DNA from: an uncultured Acetatifactor sp.
GTDB taxonomy: Bacteria > Bacillota > Clostridia > Lachnospirales > Lachnospiraceae
Reading direction: 5' to 3'
Length of the DNA: 64,000 bases
NCBI GenBank assembly: GCA_910588225.1
Contig: CAJUQT010000010.1
Span: 1-64,000 of the forward strand
Shown here in pieces: positions 42,376 through 51,779 of the stretch (the stretch's first letter is position 1; each line of letters opens with the position of its first letter). Under the pieces are notes generated by a model. That model had not been told where the DNA came from, searched no databases, and saw nothing but the letters and a program-made list of their open reading frames with translations. The position numbers and the translations under genes are program-made.

Positions 42376-45060
42376 TCAGAAAGACTTCCGATACACAATC
42401 TCCCACTCTCCGGAACCGCACTGTGCAGTGAAAATCCCCTCCTTCAAAGCAAAATCCAGCCCCTCAGTCCTGATCTCTTCGGCGCCTTTTTCCAATCTGA
42501 TCTCCGCGGTGGTATTGTGTGGAATTGTAATCTGCAGCCTGCGGACATCCTCCGCCTCCCCCTTTTCCCAGCGAACCTTCAACACACCGTACACACTCTC
42601 GTAAGAGCCCTCCGCAAAGTCGAATGCATCTCCTGTCTGGGGACTGATAATGGAATGATGATAACCCGGGTCCTTCTCGTCGATTTCCATTCCCAGCACC
42701 ACTCTGTAAAGCCAATCCCCCACAGCGCCGTAAGCATAATGATTGAAGGAATTCATATCCGGACTCCACATGGTCCCGTCTGGCTTCATGCCGTCCCAAT
42801 GCTCCCAGACAGTGGTTGCTCCCATCTTTACCTGATAAAGCCAGGAAGGGAAATCCTCCTTCAGCAGAAGGTCATAAGCCTCCTTCACATAGCCGTTACG
42901 GCTCAGCGCATGGCAGAAATAAGGCGTTCCCACGAAACCAGTGACCAGATGGCCATTCTCCTTCTTCAGCAGCTCTGTCAGACGCCGGGCTGTCTGGGCC
43001 CTGAAAGCTTCCGGCACCAGATCAAAATACAACGCCACAATGTGAGCCGTCTGGGTCTGGGCTGTCATGGTTCCGTCCGCCTGAAAGAAGGTTCGTCTGA
43101 ACTTCTCCACAATCTTGTCATGCAGGGCACCGTACCGCACCGCATCCTCCCGCCTGTCCAGAATCCCGGCAATTTTCACGAAAAGTCCTGTGGAATAGGC
43201 AAAATATGCCGTACAGGTCAAATCGTTTGGCGTGGCGCCGAAGTAGCTTCCCTCCTCTGCATCCAGCGCCACCCAGTCCCCGAACTGCAGCCTGTAATTC
43301 CATATGTAATCTGTGGAATGCTCTTTCATGAAATCAATCCACTTCCGCATACTCTCATACTGCTCTTCCAGAATTGTCTTATCCCCGAACGTCAGATACA
43401 TGGTCCAGGGATTAATCACTGCCACATCCGCCCATGCCGCCGCGGAATGAGTCCCCTGGGACAACAGCCAGTCATTCTCTTCCTTCCCGCTGATAATGTC
43501 AGGCACCACATGAGGCACACCTCCCTCCGGCGTCTGATCCGCCGCCACATCCTTCAGCCATTTCCGGAAAAAAGTATACGTGTTCATAAGCCAGCAGGCA
43601 GTCCTGCAGAAAATCTGGGCGTCTCCCGTCCATCCCACTCTTTCGTCTCTCTGAGGGCAATCCGTGGGAATATCCAGGAAATTCCCCTTCAGACCCCAGA
43701 GAATATTCTGCTGCAGTCTGTTCACCAGCGGATTGGAACACCGAAAGGTTCCCGTCTGCTCCATCTGGGAATAAAGTGCAAACGCCAAGAAATCTTCCGC
43801 CTTCACTTCTCCGGGCCATTGCAGAATCTGTACATACCGAAATCCCATAAAGGTAAAAAGAGGGTGATACTCTTCCGGCCCGTCCCCTTTGCAGATATAA
43901 TGAATCTCCTGCTTCGCGGAACGCAGATTTGCCGTATATACATTTCCCTGTGCATCCAGTGTCTCAAAGCATTTCAGAACAATCTCACATCCCCTGTCCG
44001 CCTGCACTCGAAAATTCACCCATCCGGTCAGGTTCTGACCGAAATCAATCACAGTTTCCCTGTTGGGTGTCACAATCACTTCCCTGGCCTGAAGCTTTTC
44101 CATTTTCCGCACCCTGCTGCCCGCCTGGGCCGTGAGCGCTTCCATCGGGAACTCAATTCTGCTTACCTTTTTCCATTTCCCTTCATCTTCCGACTCCAGT
44201 CTGGCATCATACCATTCTCCGTCGTAAATCTCCGAAAAAGTTACTGGACCGGGTCGTCCCTGCCAGCTTTCGTCCGTCACGAAAATCTCTTCCCTGCCAT
44301 CCTTATACCGCACTATCATCTGCATCAGAAAAGCTGTTCTCGTACCGTAATTGTTCCTCAATAGCAGGAATCCCATCTTTCCTTTGTACCATCCTGCTCC
44401 CAGCATGACCTCCAGAACATTTTCTCCTTCTTTCAGCAGTTCTGTCACATCACAGGTCTGGTAACATAGATGCTTATGATAAGAAGTCCAGCCAGGGGTC
44501 ATTTCGTCCTCTCCCTCCTTCTCTCCATTGATAAAAAAGCGGTACAATCCCAAAGCTGTCCCACACACATAAGCCGACTCCACTTCCCCCTTCAGATAAA
44601 TCCTTTTCTTCAGACAGGTACTGTTGGATTTCTCGCTGTCTGATTCTTCCTCCACGGTAATGAAACCTGCCTTCCACTGGCTCCTGTCCAGAATTCCTGT
44701 CACAAAGGAAGCAGTGTCGCTGTAAGGACTCTTCTCCACGCCATCGCTCACCCGGACTCGCACAAAATATTCCCTGCAGGATTGAATCTCGCCTGATACT
44801 TTTCCTTTTTCATTGATTCGAATTCCCTGCCCCTCTGTCTTCTCCCATGGAATTTCCACATGAACAGATTCTTCGCTCTCCACGAAACCACTGTCATAGA
44901 CGAGCCTTTCAAACTGCAAATCCTCCGCAATCTGCAGCTGATAGGACTTTTGTACCACGCTTTTCCTGTCGCTCTCCAGCACCCAGCCAAACCATGGAAT
45001 CCCTCCCAGACCTGTAGGCTGTTCCACATACTCCATTCTGATTTTTATCGCTTTAAGCAT
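42376..45060 (-). CDS. GH78 alpha-L-rhamnosidase
   Basis: An 894-aa cytoplasmic enzyme with the GH78 domain order: N-terminal fibronectin-like part, the Bac_rhamnosid_N domain (GWTSYHKHLCYQTCDVTELLKEG), a central beta domain, the (alpha/alpha)6 catalytic barrel (DIPTDCPQRDERVGWTGDAQ with the catalytic acidic residues, and TVWEHWDGMKPDG) and a C-terminal beta domain (YESVYGVLKVRWEK). It removes terminal rhamnose from pectin side chains or flavonoid glycosides. The start at 45060 (MLKAIKIRMEYVEQPTG) follows GGGAGAG. A promoter at 45189-45216 and a structured leader precede it. Confidence 0.9.
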   Translation of the reverse strand: MLKAIKIRMEYVEQPTGLGGIPWFGWVLESDRKSVVQKSYQLQIAEDLQFERLVYDSGFVESEESVHVEIPWEKTEGQGIRINEKGKVSGEIQSCREYFVRVRVSDGVEKSPYSDTASFVTGILDRSQWKAGFITVEEESDSEKSNSTCLKKRIYLKGEVESAYVCGTALGLYRFFINGEKEGEDEMTPGWTSYHKHLCYQTCDVTELLKEGENVLEVMLGAGWYKGKMGFLLLRNNYGTRTAFLMQMIVRYKDGREEIFVTDESWQGRPGPVTFSEIYDGEWYDARLESEDEGKWKKVSRIEFPMEALTAQAGSRVRKMEKLQAREVIVTPNRETVIDFGQNLTGWVNFRVQADRGCEIVLKCFETLDAQGNVYTANLRSAKQEIHYICKGDGPEEYHPLFTFMGFRYVQILQWPGEVKAEDFLAFALYSQMEQTGTFRCSNPLVNRLQQNILWGLKGNFLDIPTDCPQRDERVGWTGDAQIFCRTACWLMNTYTFFRKWLKDVAADQTPEGGVPHVVPDIISGKEENDWLLSQGTHSAAAWADVAVINPWTMYLTFGDKTILEEQYESMRKWIDFMKEHSTDYIWNYRLQFGDWVALDAEEGSYFGATPNDLTCTAYFAYSTGLFVKIAGILDRREDAVRYGALHDKIVEKFRRTFFQADGTMTAQTQTAHIVALYFDLVPEAFRAQTARRLTELLKKENGHLVTGFVGTPYFCHALSRNGYVKEAYDLLLKEDFPSWLYQVKMGATTVWEHWDGMKPDGTMWSPDMNSFNHYAYGAVGDWLYRVVLGMEIDEKDPGYHHSIISPQTGDAFDFAEGSYESVYGVLKVRWEKGEAEDVRRLQITIPHNTTAEIRLEKGAEEIRTEGLDFALKEGIFTAQCGSGEWEIVYRKSF

Positions 45061-45087
45061 TTCACACTCTCCCTTGTATTTTCTACC

Positions 45088-45124
45088 CTTCATAAGGTCA
45101 TCATATACAGATGACCTTATGAAG
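45088..45124. promoter_or_regulatory. Perfect 15-bp inverted repeat in the GH78 leader
   Basis: CTTCATAAGGTCATC (45088-45102) and GATGACCTTATGAAG (45110-45124) are perfect arms around a 7-nt loop. It lies 28-64 nt upstream of the rhamnosidase start, well downstream of its promoter. With no T-run it is either an operator roadblock or a leader hairpin controlling expression. Confidence 0.6.
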
Positions 45125-45188
45125 AATACGCTGTATCCTCCATCAACTGGACGAAAGAAAGCTGCCTTTTGCTTTCTTTAATATGGCC

Positions 45189-45265
45189 ATTATATCAGAC
45201 CCCGCTGATTTTACAATGCCCTTTTTCCACATGGCATTGAGGATGCGGAAATGTTATGATAAAAT
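45189..45265. promoter_or_regulatory. Divergent promoters with a shared palindrome
   Basis: Minus strand: TTGTAA (45211-45216), 16 nt, TATAAT (45189-45194) for the rhamnosidase. Plus strand: TTGAGG (45237-45242), 17 nt, TAAAAT (45260-45265) for the EamA transporter. CAATGCC (45214-45220) and GGCATTG (45233-45239) are inverted arms that touch both -35 boxes, so one bound regulator could block both genes. Confidence 0.65.
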
Positions 45266-45298
45266 TAAGACGGATTGATATGGAAGGAGTTAACTTTT

Positions 45299-46168
45299 AT
45301 GTGGCTTATTATGGCAGTTTTATCAGCTTTCTTCGCAGGAGTAACATCAATCCTGGCAAAATGCGGCATTCGGAAGACAGATTCCGATGTGGCGACCGCA
45401 TGGAGAACTGTGGTTGTTCTGTTATTCGCGTGGATTATGGTATTTATAGTTGGTTCTGCGGAGACCATTTTCACAATAACGCCAAAATCTTTATTCTTTT
45501 TGATTTTGTCCGGCATGGCAACAGGTGCGTCATGGATTTGTTATTTTAAGGCATTATCCCTGGGAGATGTGAATAAGGTTGTTCCCATTGATAAATCAAG
45601 TACGATTCTTACCGTACTGCTGGCAATCGCACTATTCGGGGAGACAGAGTATTTATTGTTCAGGCTGACCGGAACCGTCCTCCTGGCTGTGGGAATTTAT
45701 CTGATGGTGGAAAAAAGACAGACTGCGGAAAAAGAATACAACACCCGCTGGCAGCTTTATGCTGTTCTCTCCGCTGTTTTTGCCGCTCTCACTTCTGTAC
45801 TTGCCAAAATCGGAATCACCGGTGTGGAATCTAATCTTGGCACTGCAATCCGTACCATTGTCGTCCTCGTTATGTCCTGGCTCATCGTTTTTATAAAAGG
45901 GAAACAGATACAGCTAAAACAGATTGACAAAAAAGAAATCATTTTCATATCCCTTTCCGGACTTGCAACAGGAGCTTCCTGGCTGTGCTACTATTATGCC
46001 ATTCAAAATGGTATTGTAAGCCTTGTGGTACCTGTTGACAAACTAAGCATTCTGATAACAGTCGCTTTTTCCTATGTGGTATTCCGGGAGAAATTATCCA
46101 GAAAAGCTTTCCTCGGACTTCTGCTTATGACCGCAGGCACACTCATAATGACATTACCGAGTCTCTGA
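45299..46168 (+). CDS. EamA/DMT-family transporter
   Basis: A 289-aa membrane protein with ten hydrophobic segments in two EamA repeats. Each half has the same opening (AFFAGVTSILAKCGI near residue 10 and FAALTSVLAKIGI near residue 155) and the same SGMATGASWICYFKA / SGLATGASWLCYYYA segment, showing internal duplication. It resembles the YdcZ/YvbV-like drug/metabolite exporters. The start at 45299 follows GGAAGGAG. It is divergent from the GH78 gene and shares a control region with it; the substrate is unknown. Confidence 0.8.
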   Translation: MWLIMAVLSAFFAGVTSILAKCGIRKTDSDVATAWRTVVVLLFAWIMVFIVGSAETIFTITPKSLFFLILSGMATGASWICYFKALSLGDVNKVVPIDKSSTILTVLLAIALFGETEYLLFRLTGTVLLAVGIYLMVEKRQTAEKEYNTRWQLYAVLSAVFAALTSVLAKIGITGVESNLGTAIRTIVVLVMSWLIVFIKGKQIQLKQIDKKEIIFISLSGLATGASWLCYYYAIQNGIVSLVVPVDKLSILITVAFSYVVFREKLSRKAFLGLLLMTAGTLIMTLPSL

Positions 46169-46216
46169 TAAAGAAATCTTTGATCCGGAACTGTCACTGG
46201 AAATACTTGTGGTAGT

Positions 46217-46330
46217 ATGATATAATGACCTTATTCTTGGGAGGAAACGGCCGAATGGCCATCCATCATGTGCACTCTGGGCACATGATATAATGACCTT
46301 ATTCTTGGAAGGAAACGGCCGAATGGCCAT
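46217..46330 (+). repeat. 46-bp direct repeat carrying a -10 box, upstream of mutS2
   Basis: ATGATATAATGACCTTATTC and the following 26 bases occur at 46217-46262 and again at 46285-46330 with one mismatch (68-bp period). Each copy holds TATAAT and a GGCCGAATGGCC hairpin. Between them CATGTGC-ACTCTGG-GCACATG forms another stem. The second copy runs to 15 nt before the mutS2 start. Confidence 0.8.
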
Positions 46331-46345
46331 TTAAAGGGAACACTT

Positions 46346-48739
46346 ATGAACGAAAAAGTACTAAATACTCTGGAATATAACAAAATAATAGAAATGTTGG
46401 CAGGAAAAGCCAATTCCGAACCGGGCAAAAAGCTCTGTCGGGAATTAAAGCCTTCCACAGACCTGGAAGAAATCTGCAGAAACCAGCGTCACACCGCAGA
46501 TGCGCTTACACGCCTGTTCAAGTCCGGGAGTACCTCCTTTGGCAATAATAAAGACCTGGGATTCTCCATTCGCTCTCTGGAAATCGGTTCCACTCTTTCC
46601 ATTCTGGAACTGTTGAATATTGCCTCCATGCTGGACAATGTATCCCGTATTAAAGCTTATGGAAGAAGGGACAGAGATGATGCTCCGACAGACACACTGG
46701 AGGAGTATTTTGAGCAGCTTGCCCCTCTGACCCAGATTGCAAACGAAATCCATCGTTGTATCCTCTCCGAAGAGGAAATCGCCGACGATGCCAGCCCGAA
46801 ATTAAAAAGTATCCGGCGTTCCATGATACAGACCAATGAGAAAATTCACAATCAGCTGAATTCCATGCTGGGTGGTTCTTATCGTACCTATCTGCAGGAT
46901 GCTGTGATTACCATGCGCAACAATCGTTATTGTATTCCTATCAAAGCCGAATACAAAGGACAGGTAAACGGCATGATTCACGATCAGTCTGCCACAGGTT
47001 CCACCTACTTTGTCGAACCTGCTGCCGTTGTCAATCTGAATAATCAGCTGAGAGAATTGGAGCTGGAAGAAAAGGAGGAAATTGGAAGAATTCTTGCAGA
47101 CTTAAGCGCTCAGGCAGGGGAACACACCGAAGAGCTGACCGCTAACCAGAAAATCATGTCCCTTTTGGATTTCATCTTCGCCAAAGCAGAGCTGGCCATG
47201 GAAATGAACGCCACGGAACCTGTTTTCAATACAGACTGTTATATCAATATTCGAAAAGGACGTCATCCTCTGCTGGACAGGAAAAAAGTAGTTCCCATTG
47301 ACATTCATCTGGGAAAAGATTTCGATCTGCTGATCATCACCGGCCCAAATACCGGCGGCAAGACGGTCTCTCTGAAAACCATAGGACTTTTCACTCTGAT
47401 GGGACAGGCGGGTCTGCATATTCCTGCACTGGACCGTTCGGAGCTGTCTGTCTTTACGGAAGTTTATGCGGATATCGGAGATGAGCAGAGCATTGAACAA
47501 AGCCTGTCCACCTTTTCTTCTCATATGAAGAGGATTGTCCATATCATGAACCATGCCGACCAGGATTCCCTCTGTCTCTTCGACGAGCTGGGTGCGGGAA
47601 CAGACCCCACAGAAGGTGCCGCTCTGGCCATTGCCATCCTGAATTACCTTCATGACAGAGGCATTCGTACCATGGCCACCACTCATTACAGTGAGCTGAA
47701 AATATATGCACTTTCCACTTCTTTTGTAGAAAATGCCTGCTGTGAATTCAATGTGGAGACTCTGCGCCCTACTTACAGGCTGCTCATCGGTATCCCCGGA
47801 AAAAGTAATGCTTTCGCCATTTCTTCCCGTCTGGGTCTGTCCGAAGAGATCATCAGCGCCGCCAGAGAACAGATTGGCAGAGAGGACAAAACCTTCGAGG
47901 ATGTTATTGCAGATTTGGAGCATAGCCGTGTCACCATTGAAAAGGAGCAGCTGGAAATCGCACAGTATAAGGAGCGCATTCGTACGCTTCAGGAACAGCT
48001 TCAGCAAAAGAACGAGAAACTGGATCAGGCTAAAGACCGGATTTTAAGAGAGGCCAATGAAAAAGCCCGTGAGATTCTGCAGGAAGCTAAGGAAATTGCA
48101 GATGAAACCATTCGGGATTTCAACAAGGCAGGAGCCGGCCCGGATATCAAAGAACTGGAGAAAAAAAGACAGAAGGTCCGGGACAAAATTAATGAAAAAA
48201 ATGATCGGCTGTCTGTAAACGGCGGAAATCGCCTGCAGCCGGAGAAAAAAAGCCGAGCCATTGACCCCAAAAAGCTGAAAAAAGGCGATACCGTAAAAAT
48301 CGTCTCCATGGGCCTCAAAGGTATCGTCAGTACTCTGCCAGACACAAAAGGAGGATTATTTGTGCAGTGCGGTATCATCCGTACCCGTACTAACATTAAG
48401 GACCTGGTCTATGCGGAGGAAGAAACCGTTACCGCTCCGACTCTTCAACGCAGTTCCTCCGCTTCAGGCAAAATGAAAATGTCGAAAACCCTCTCCGTTT
48501 CCACAGAGATTAATCTCCTGGGTAAGACAGTGGACGAAGCTTTGTCCATGCTGGATAAATACCTGGATGACGCGTACCTCGCACATCTGCCAAGTGTCCG
48601 TGTGGTCCACGGTAAGGGAACCGGTGCTCTCCGCAATGCCGTTCATGTACATCTAAAACGTCTGAAATATGTAAAGGAATACCGTCTGGGCGAATACGGA
48701 GAAGGAGATTCCGGCGTCACTATTGTCACCTTTAAATAA
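46346..48739 (+). CDS. mutS2: Endonuclease MutS2
   Basis: A 797-aa MutS-like protein without the mismatch-recognition domain. It has the core/clamp domain, the ATPase with Walker A ITGPNTGGKTVSLKT near residue 330, the Walker B region LCLFDELGAGTDPTEGAAL, a long coiled coil (about 515-625), and the C-terminal KOW-like and Smr endonuclease domains (VRVVHGKGTGALRNAVH). In Firmicutes it acts on collided ribosomes or limits recombination. The length is normal for the family. The start follows AAAGGGAAC. Its leader holds a duplicated promoter-like repeat. Confidence 0.95.
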   Translation: MNEKVLNTLEYNKIIEMLAGKANSEPGKKLCRELKPSTDLEEICRNQRHTADALTRLFKSGSTSFGNNKDLGFSIRSLEIGSTLSILELLNIASMLDNVSRIKAYGRRDRDDAPTDTLEEYFEQLAPLTQIANEIHRCILSEEEIADDASPKLKSIRRSMIQTNEKIHNQLNSMLGGSYRTYLQDAVITMRNNRYCIPIKAEYKGQVNGMIHDQSATGSTYFVEPAAVVNLNNQLRELELEEKEEIGRILADLSAQAGEHTEELTANQKIMSLLDFIFAKAELAMEMNATEPVFNTDCYINIRKGRHPLLDRKKVVPIDIHLGKDFDLLIITGPNTGGKTVSLKTIGLFTLMGQAGLHIPALDRSELSVFTEVYADIGDEQSIEQSLSTFSSHMKRIVHIMNHADQDSLCLFDELGAGTDPTEGAALAIAILNYLHDRGIRTMATTHYSELKIYALSTSFVENACCEFNVETLRPTYRLLIGIPGKSNAFAISSRLGLSEEIISAAREQIGREDKTFEDVIADLEHSRVTIEKEQLEIAQYKERIRTLQEQLQQKNEKLDQAKDRILREANEKAREILQEAKEIADETIRDFNKAGAGPDIKELEKKRQKVRDKINEKNDRLSVNGGNRLQPEKKSRAIDPKKLKKGDTVKIVSMGLKGIVSTLPDTKGGLFVQCGIIRTRTNIKDLVYAEEETVTAPTLQRSSSASGKMKMSKTLSVSTEINLLGKTVDEALSMLDKYLDDAYLAHLPSVRVVHGKGTGALRNAVHVHLKRLKYVKEYRLGEYGEGDSGVTIVTFK

Positions 48740-48862
48740 AGTCCGGACAGAACAAAATTTTATTCTTATAATGATTGAAAAAGTGACTGTAGCCTCCTTC
48801 GTCAAATGTTTAATCCATTTAAGGTAAATGCTACAGGCTACGGAAAGGTTATGATTATTTAT

Positions 48863-49567
48863 ATGGTAAACAAACAGAAAATCCTGATTGTAGACGATGA
48901 CAACAATATTGCCGAACTCATTGCTCTTTATCTGACAAAAGAATGTTATGAAACCATGATTGTAAATGACGGAGAATCCGTACTGCCTGCCCTGGAAAGC
49001 TTTTCTCCCAATCTGATTCTGCTGGATATCATGCTTCCCGGTATTGACGGATATCAGGTATGCCGGGAAGTGAGAGCAAAATATTCCGTTCCCATCATCA
49101 TGCTCTCCGCAAAGGGAGAAATATTCGATAAGGTATTGGGACTGGAATTGGGCGCGGACGATTACATTGAGAAACCTTTCGATTCCAAAGAGCTGGTTGC
49201 TAGAGCCAAGGCAGTGCTGCGCCGTTACAAGCCGACGACTGCTGTTCCTACCAATACAGATGACAAATGTGTCCAGTATACTGATTTGTCTGTTAATCTG
49301 ACCAATTATTCCGTTGTATACAAAGGCCGGACTGTGGAAATGCCTCCAAAAGAACTGGAGCTTTTATATTTTCTGGCATCATCTCCTAATCATGTATTCA
49401 CCAGAGAACAGCTGCTGGACCAGATCTGGGGATATGAATACATTGGCGATACCCGCACGGTGGATGTTCATATCAAACGTCTCCGGGAGAAAATTAAAGA
49501 TCATGCCAACTGGAAGCTCACCACAATCTGGGGCATTGGTTATAAATTTGAGGTACGCAATACATGA
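48863..49567 (+). CDS. OmpR-family response regulator
   Basis: A 234-aa response regulator. The receiver domain has ILIVDDDNN (acidic pocket), LILLDIMLPG (phosphorylated Asp), the switch Ser in PIIMLSAKGE and the Lys in DYIEKPFDSKE. The C-terminal winged helix has TREQLLDQIWGYEYIGDTR and a DNA-contacting RTVDVHIKRLREK segment. It is paired with the sensor kinase that overlaps its stop by 4 nt. The start MVNKQKILIVDDD is chosen by alignment to the family; GGAAAGG lies 14 nt upstream, which is long, and an in-frame ATG four codons earlier is possible. Confidence 0.9.
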   Translation: MVNKQKILIVDDDNNIAELIALYLTKECYETMIVNDGESVLPALESFSPNLILLDIMLPGIDGYQVCREVRAKYSVPIIMLSAKGEIFDKVLGLELGADDYIEKPFDSKELVARAKAVLRRYKPTTAVPTNTDDKCVQYTDLSVNLTNYSVVYKGRTVEMPPKELELLYFLASSPNHVFTREQLLDQIWGYEYIGDTRTVDVHIKRLREKIKDHANWKLTTIWGIGYKFEVRNT

Positions 49568-50985
49568 AGAAAACCCTTTATCTGAAGTTTATTCTCGCAT
49601 ATTTTATCTTCAGTGTATTCAGCTTCATCATTGTCACTACTTTTGTGCCCAGTATGACCAGGGACCGGCTGGTTCGGGAGAAGGCGGAACATCTGTATAT
49701 CGAAGCCGACCGCATCTCCGACACTTATGCAACTGGTCTCTATACCCGTGAAATGGATTTGGAAACGGTTAAATCTCAGTTGGATTCCCTGGCTGTCTAT
49801 CTGGATTCCACTATTCGTATTATCAATCCTTCCGGCAGCCTGGTCCTGGATACAGGTTCCCCTCTGAATGTGGAAGAGGTAGTTACCATTGATAACTTTG
49901 ACCCTACGGCTACCGGCGGTTCTTATTACATGGTCAATACCTTTTTCGACCATTTTGAAGAGGAAATGCTCAGTGTCTTTTCTCCCATTACTTCCGGTTA
50001 TAAGGTAAAAGGCTATGTAGTTATTCATTGCAGCATGTCGGAAATCCAACAATCCTGCAACAGTATGCTGAATATTTCCTATATTACCATGGCAATACTC
50101 CTTCTGCTTTCCCTGATTATCCTGATATTTTTCACAGAGATGGTCTATATTCCTCTGCGGAAAATTACGTATGCCACAGAACAGTACGCCGCTGGCAACA
50201 TGCATTATGAATTTCAGGTGGAAAGTGATGATGAAATCGGTTATCTGGCAGCCTGTCTGAACCATATGGCCAGTCAGATTGCAGGTGCGGAGGATGATCA
50301 GAAAAAATTCATTGCCAATGTATCCCATGACTTCCGTTCCCCTCTGACTTCTATACGGGGCTACCTGGAGGCAATGATTGACGGCACCATCCCCGAAGAT
50401 ATGCATGATAAATATCTGAATATTGTATTGAATGAAACAGAACGTCTGACTAAGCTGACTAATAGTCTGCTGTCCCTCAATAATTTAAACACCAGAGGCA
50501 TGCTTCTGGACCTGACTGATTTCGACATCAACAGTGTCATCCGGTCCACAGCTACTTCCTTCGAAGGTACCTGCCGGAAAAAAACAATCGCCATTGAAAT
50601 GATTCTTACCGGTGACGAGCTTCTGGTACATGCCGATATTGAAAAAATCCAGCAGGTCCTCTATAACCTGCTGGATAATGCCATCAAATTCAGCCATCAT
50701 GACTCTATCATTAAAGTGGAGACTTTCGTGAAGAACAGTAAGCTCTTCGTATCGGTCAAAGATACCGGAATCGGCATTCCGAAAGATGACCTGAAGCTTA
50801 TCTGGGACCGCTTTTATAAATCCGACCTGTCCCGGGGCAAGGATAAAAAAGGAACCGGACTGGGACTGTCCATTGTAAAAGAAATTATCAATTGTCATGG
50901 CGAACATATAAATGTCATCAGCACGGAAGGCGCCGGAAGCGAATTTGTGTTCTCCCTTTCGCTGTCGGAAGAGGAAGAAGATTAG
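49564..50985 (+). CDS. Sensor histidine kinase
   Basis: A 473-aa membrane kinase. TM1 is at about 8-28, an extracellular sensor domain at about 30-168, TM2 at about 172-193, then HAMP (PLRKITYATEQYAAGN), HisKA with the phosphorylated histidine in FIANVSHDFRSPLTS near residue 250, and HATPase with the N box NLLDNAIKFSHH, G1 DTGIGIP and G2 GTGLGLSIV. Its start overlaps the regulator's stop as ATGA, so the pair is translated together. The signal is unknown; the next genes to the right are on the other strand. Confidence 0.92.
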   Translation: MKKTLYLKFILAYFIFSVFSFIIVTTFVPSMTRDRLVREKAEHLYIEADRISDTYATGLYTREMDLETVKSQLDSLAVYLDSTIRIINPSGSLVLDTGSPLNVEEVVTIDNFDPTATGGSYYMVNTFFDHFEEEMLSVFSPITSGYKVKGYVVIHCSMSEIQQSCNSMLNISYITMAILLLLSLIILIFFTEMVYIPLRKITYATEQYAAGNMHYEFQVESDDEIGYLAACLNHMASQIAGAEDDQKKFIANVSHDFRSPLTSIRGYLEAMIDGTIPEDMHDKYLNIVLNETERLTKLTNSLLSLNNLNTRGMLLDLTDFDINSVIRSTATSFEGTCRKKTIAIEMILTGDELLVHADIEKIQQVLYNLLDNAIKFSHHDSIIKVETFVKNSKLFVSVKDTGIGIPKDDLKLIWDRFYKSDLSRGKDKKGTGLGLSIVKEIINCHGEHINVISTEGAGSEFVFSLSLSEEEED

Positions 50986-51003
50986 TGCAGTTTACTGAGA
51001 CTG

Positions 51004-51651
51004 TTATATGCTACTGTCGAAAGTGTAGGTAGATACCAGTTTCTTCATACTCATGGATACCGGATGATACAGCACCATCATCAGAACAAAATTTCCAACG
51101 GCATGGATAATATCCATCTTTATACCTGCCACCCACCAGACAAACCCGGTATGTAGTCCGCTCCGAAGACCACCATCCACCACACCGACCGCAGCATAGG
51201 AAATTGCACACATAAATCCAAAAAAAAGACCGAATACAGACGACAGAATACTCCAGAACCAGACAGATTCCTGTCTTCTGAACAGGTAGCTGACCAGGGC
51301 AAGCAGGGGCCATACATACAAATAAGAAAACCACCACATACCAAACCCATAGATAAGTCCTTCTATCAGAACAAATGCAGGAATGGCAAAAAAGATTTTC
51401 TTATGAAAAAAAAAAGTAAACAAAATAATCCAGAAGCTGACTAATTCAATATTGGGCAAAAAACTCAAAGCTGCTTTACATACTTCCAAAATAGCCACTA
51501 TCAGTCCGATCAGCGTCATATCCCTGATTGTCAGCTTTCCGTATTTTCCCTGCTTTTTTACTTGAATCTCCGGTCTTTTTCCATTTCTTTTCTCCGGGAT
51601 ATTTTGGATTGCCTGCTCACTTTGTCCTCTCACTCTTTCATACTCTGTCAT
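51004..51651 (-). CDS. ECF transporter S component (predicted cobalamin-related)
   Basis: A 215-aa membrane protein with about six hydrophobic segments after a basic cytoplasmic N-terminus of some 40 residues. The pattern TIRDMTLIGLIVAILEVCKA followed by short helices fits the substrate-binding S component of an energy-coupling factor transporter. It is downstream of a DUF4430 gene and a cobalamin riboswitch, so the ligand is probably vitamin B12 or a precursor. It would use an EcfAAT module encoded elsewhere. The ribosome-binding site is weak (AGAGAA). Confidence 0.75.
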   Translation of the reverse strand: MTEYERVRGQSEQAIQNIPEKRNGKRPEIQVKKQGKYGKLTIRDMTLIGLIVAILEVCKAALSFLPNIELVSFWIILFTFFFHKKIFFAIPAFVLIEGLIYGFGMWWFSYLYVWPLLALVSYLFRRQESVWFWSILSSVFGLFFGFMCAISYAAVGVVDGGLRSGLHTGFVWWVAGIKMDIIHAVGNFVLMMVLYHPVSMSMKKLVSTYTFDSSI

Positions 51652-51779
51652 TCATTTTCTCTTTCTTTTCGTTTTATTTCACATTATAATTCGATTATTC
51701 CTGTAATAATTCAGACAGTCATTGAACTGTTATCGTCTTCTCTTGTTTCTTACTTACAGTAATTTCACACCCTAACCTC

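Noticed and set aside
42517..44364. Plus-strand frame of 615 codons
   Set aside because: Antisense to the GH78 gene, with His/Pro/Arg-rich composition typical of a shadow frame in moderately GC-rich coding DNA.
47102..48007. Minus-strand frame of 301 codons inside mutS2
   Set aside because: Opposite strand of a certain gene, no start signal and no recognisable motif.
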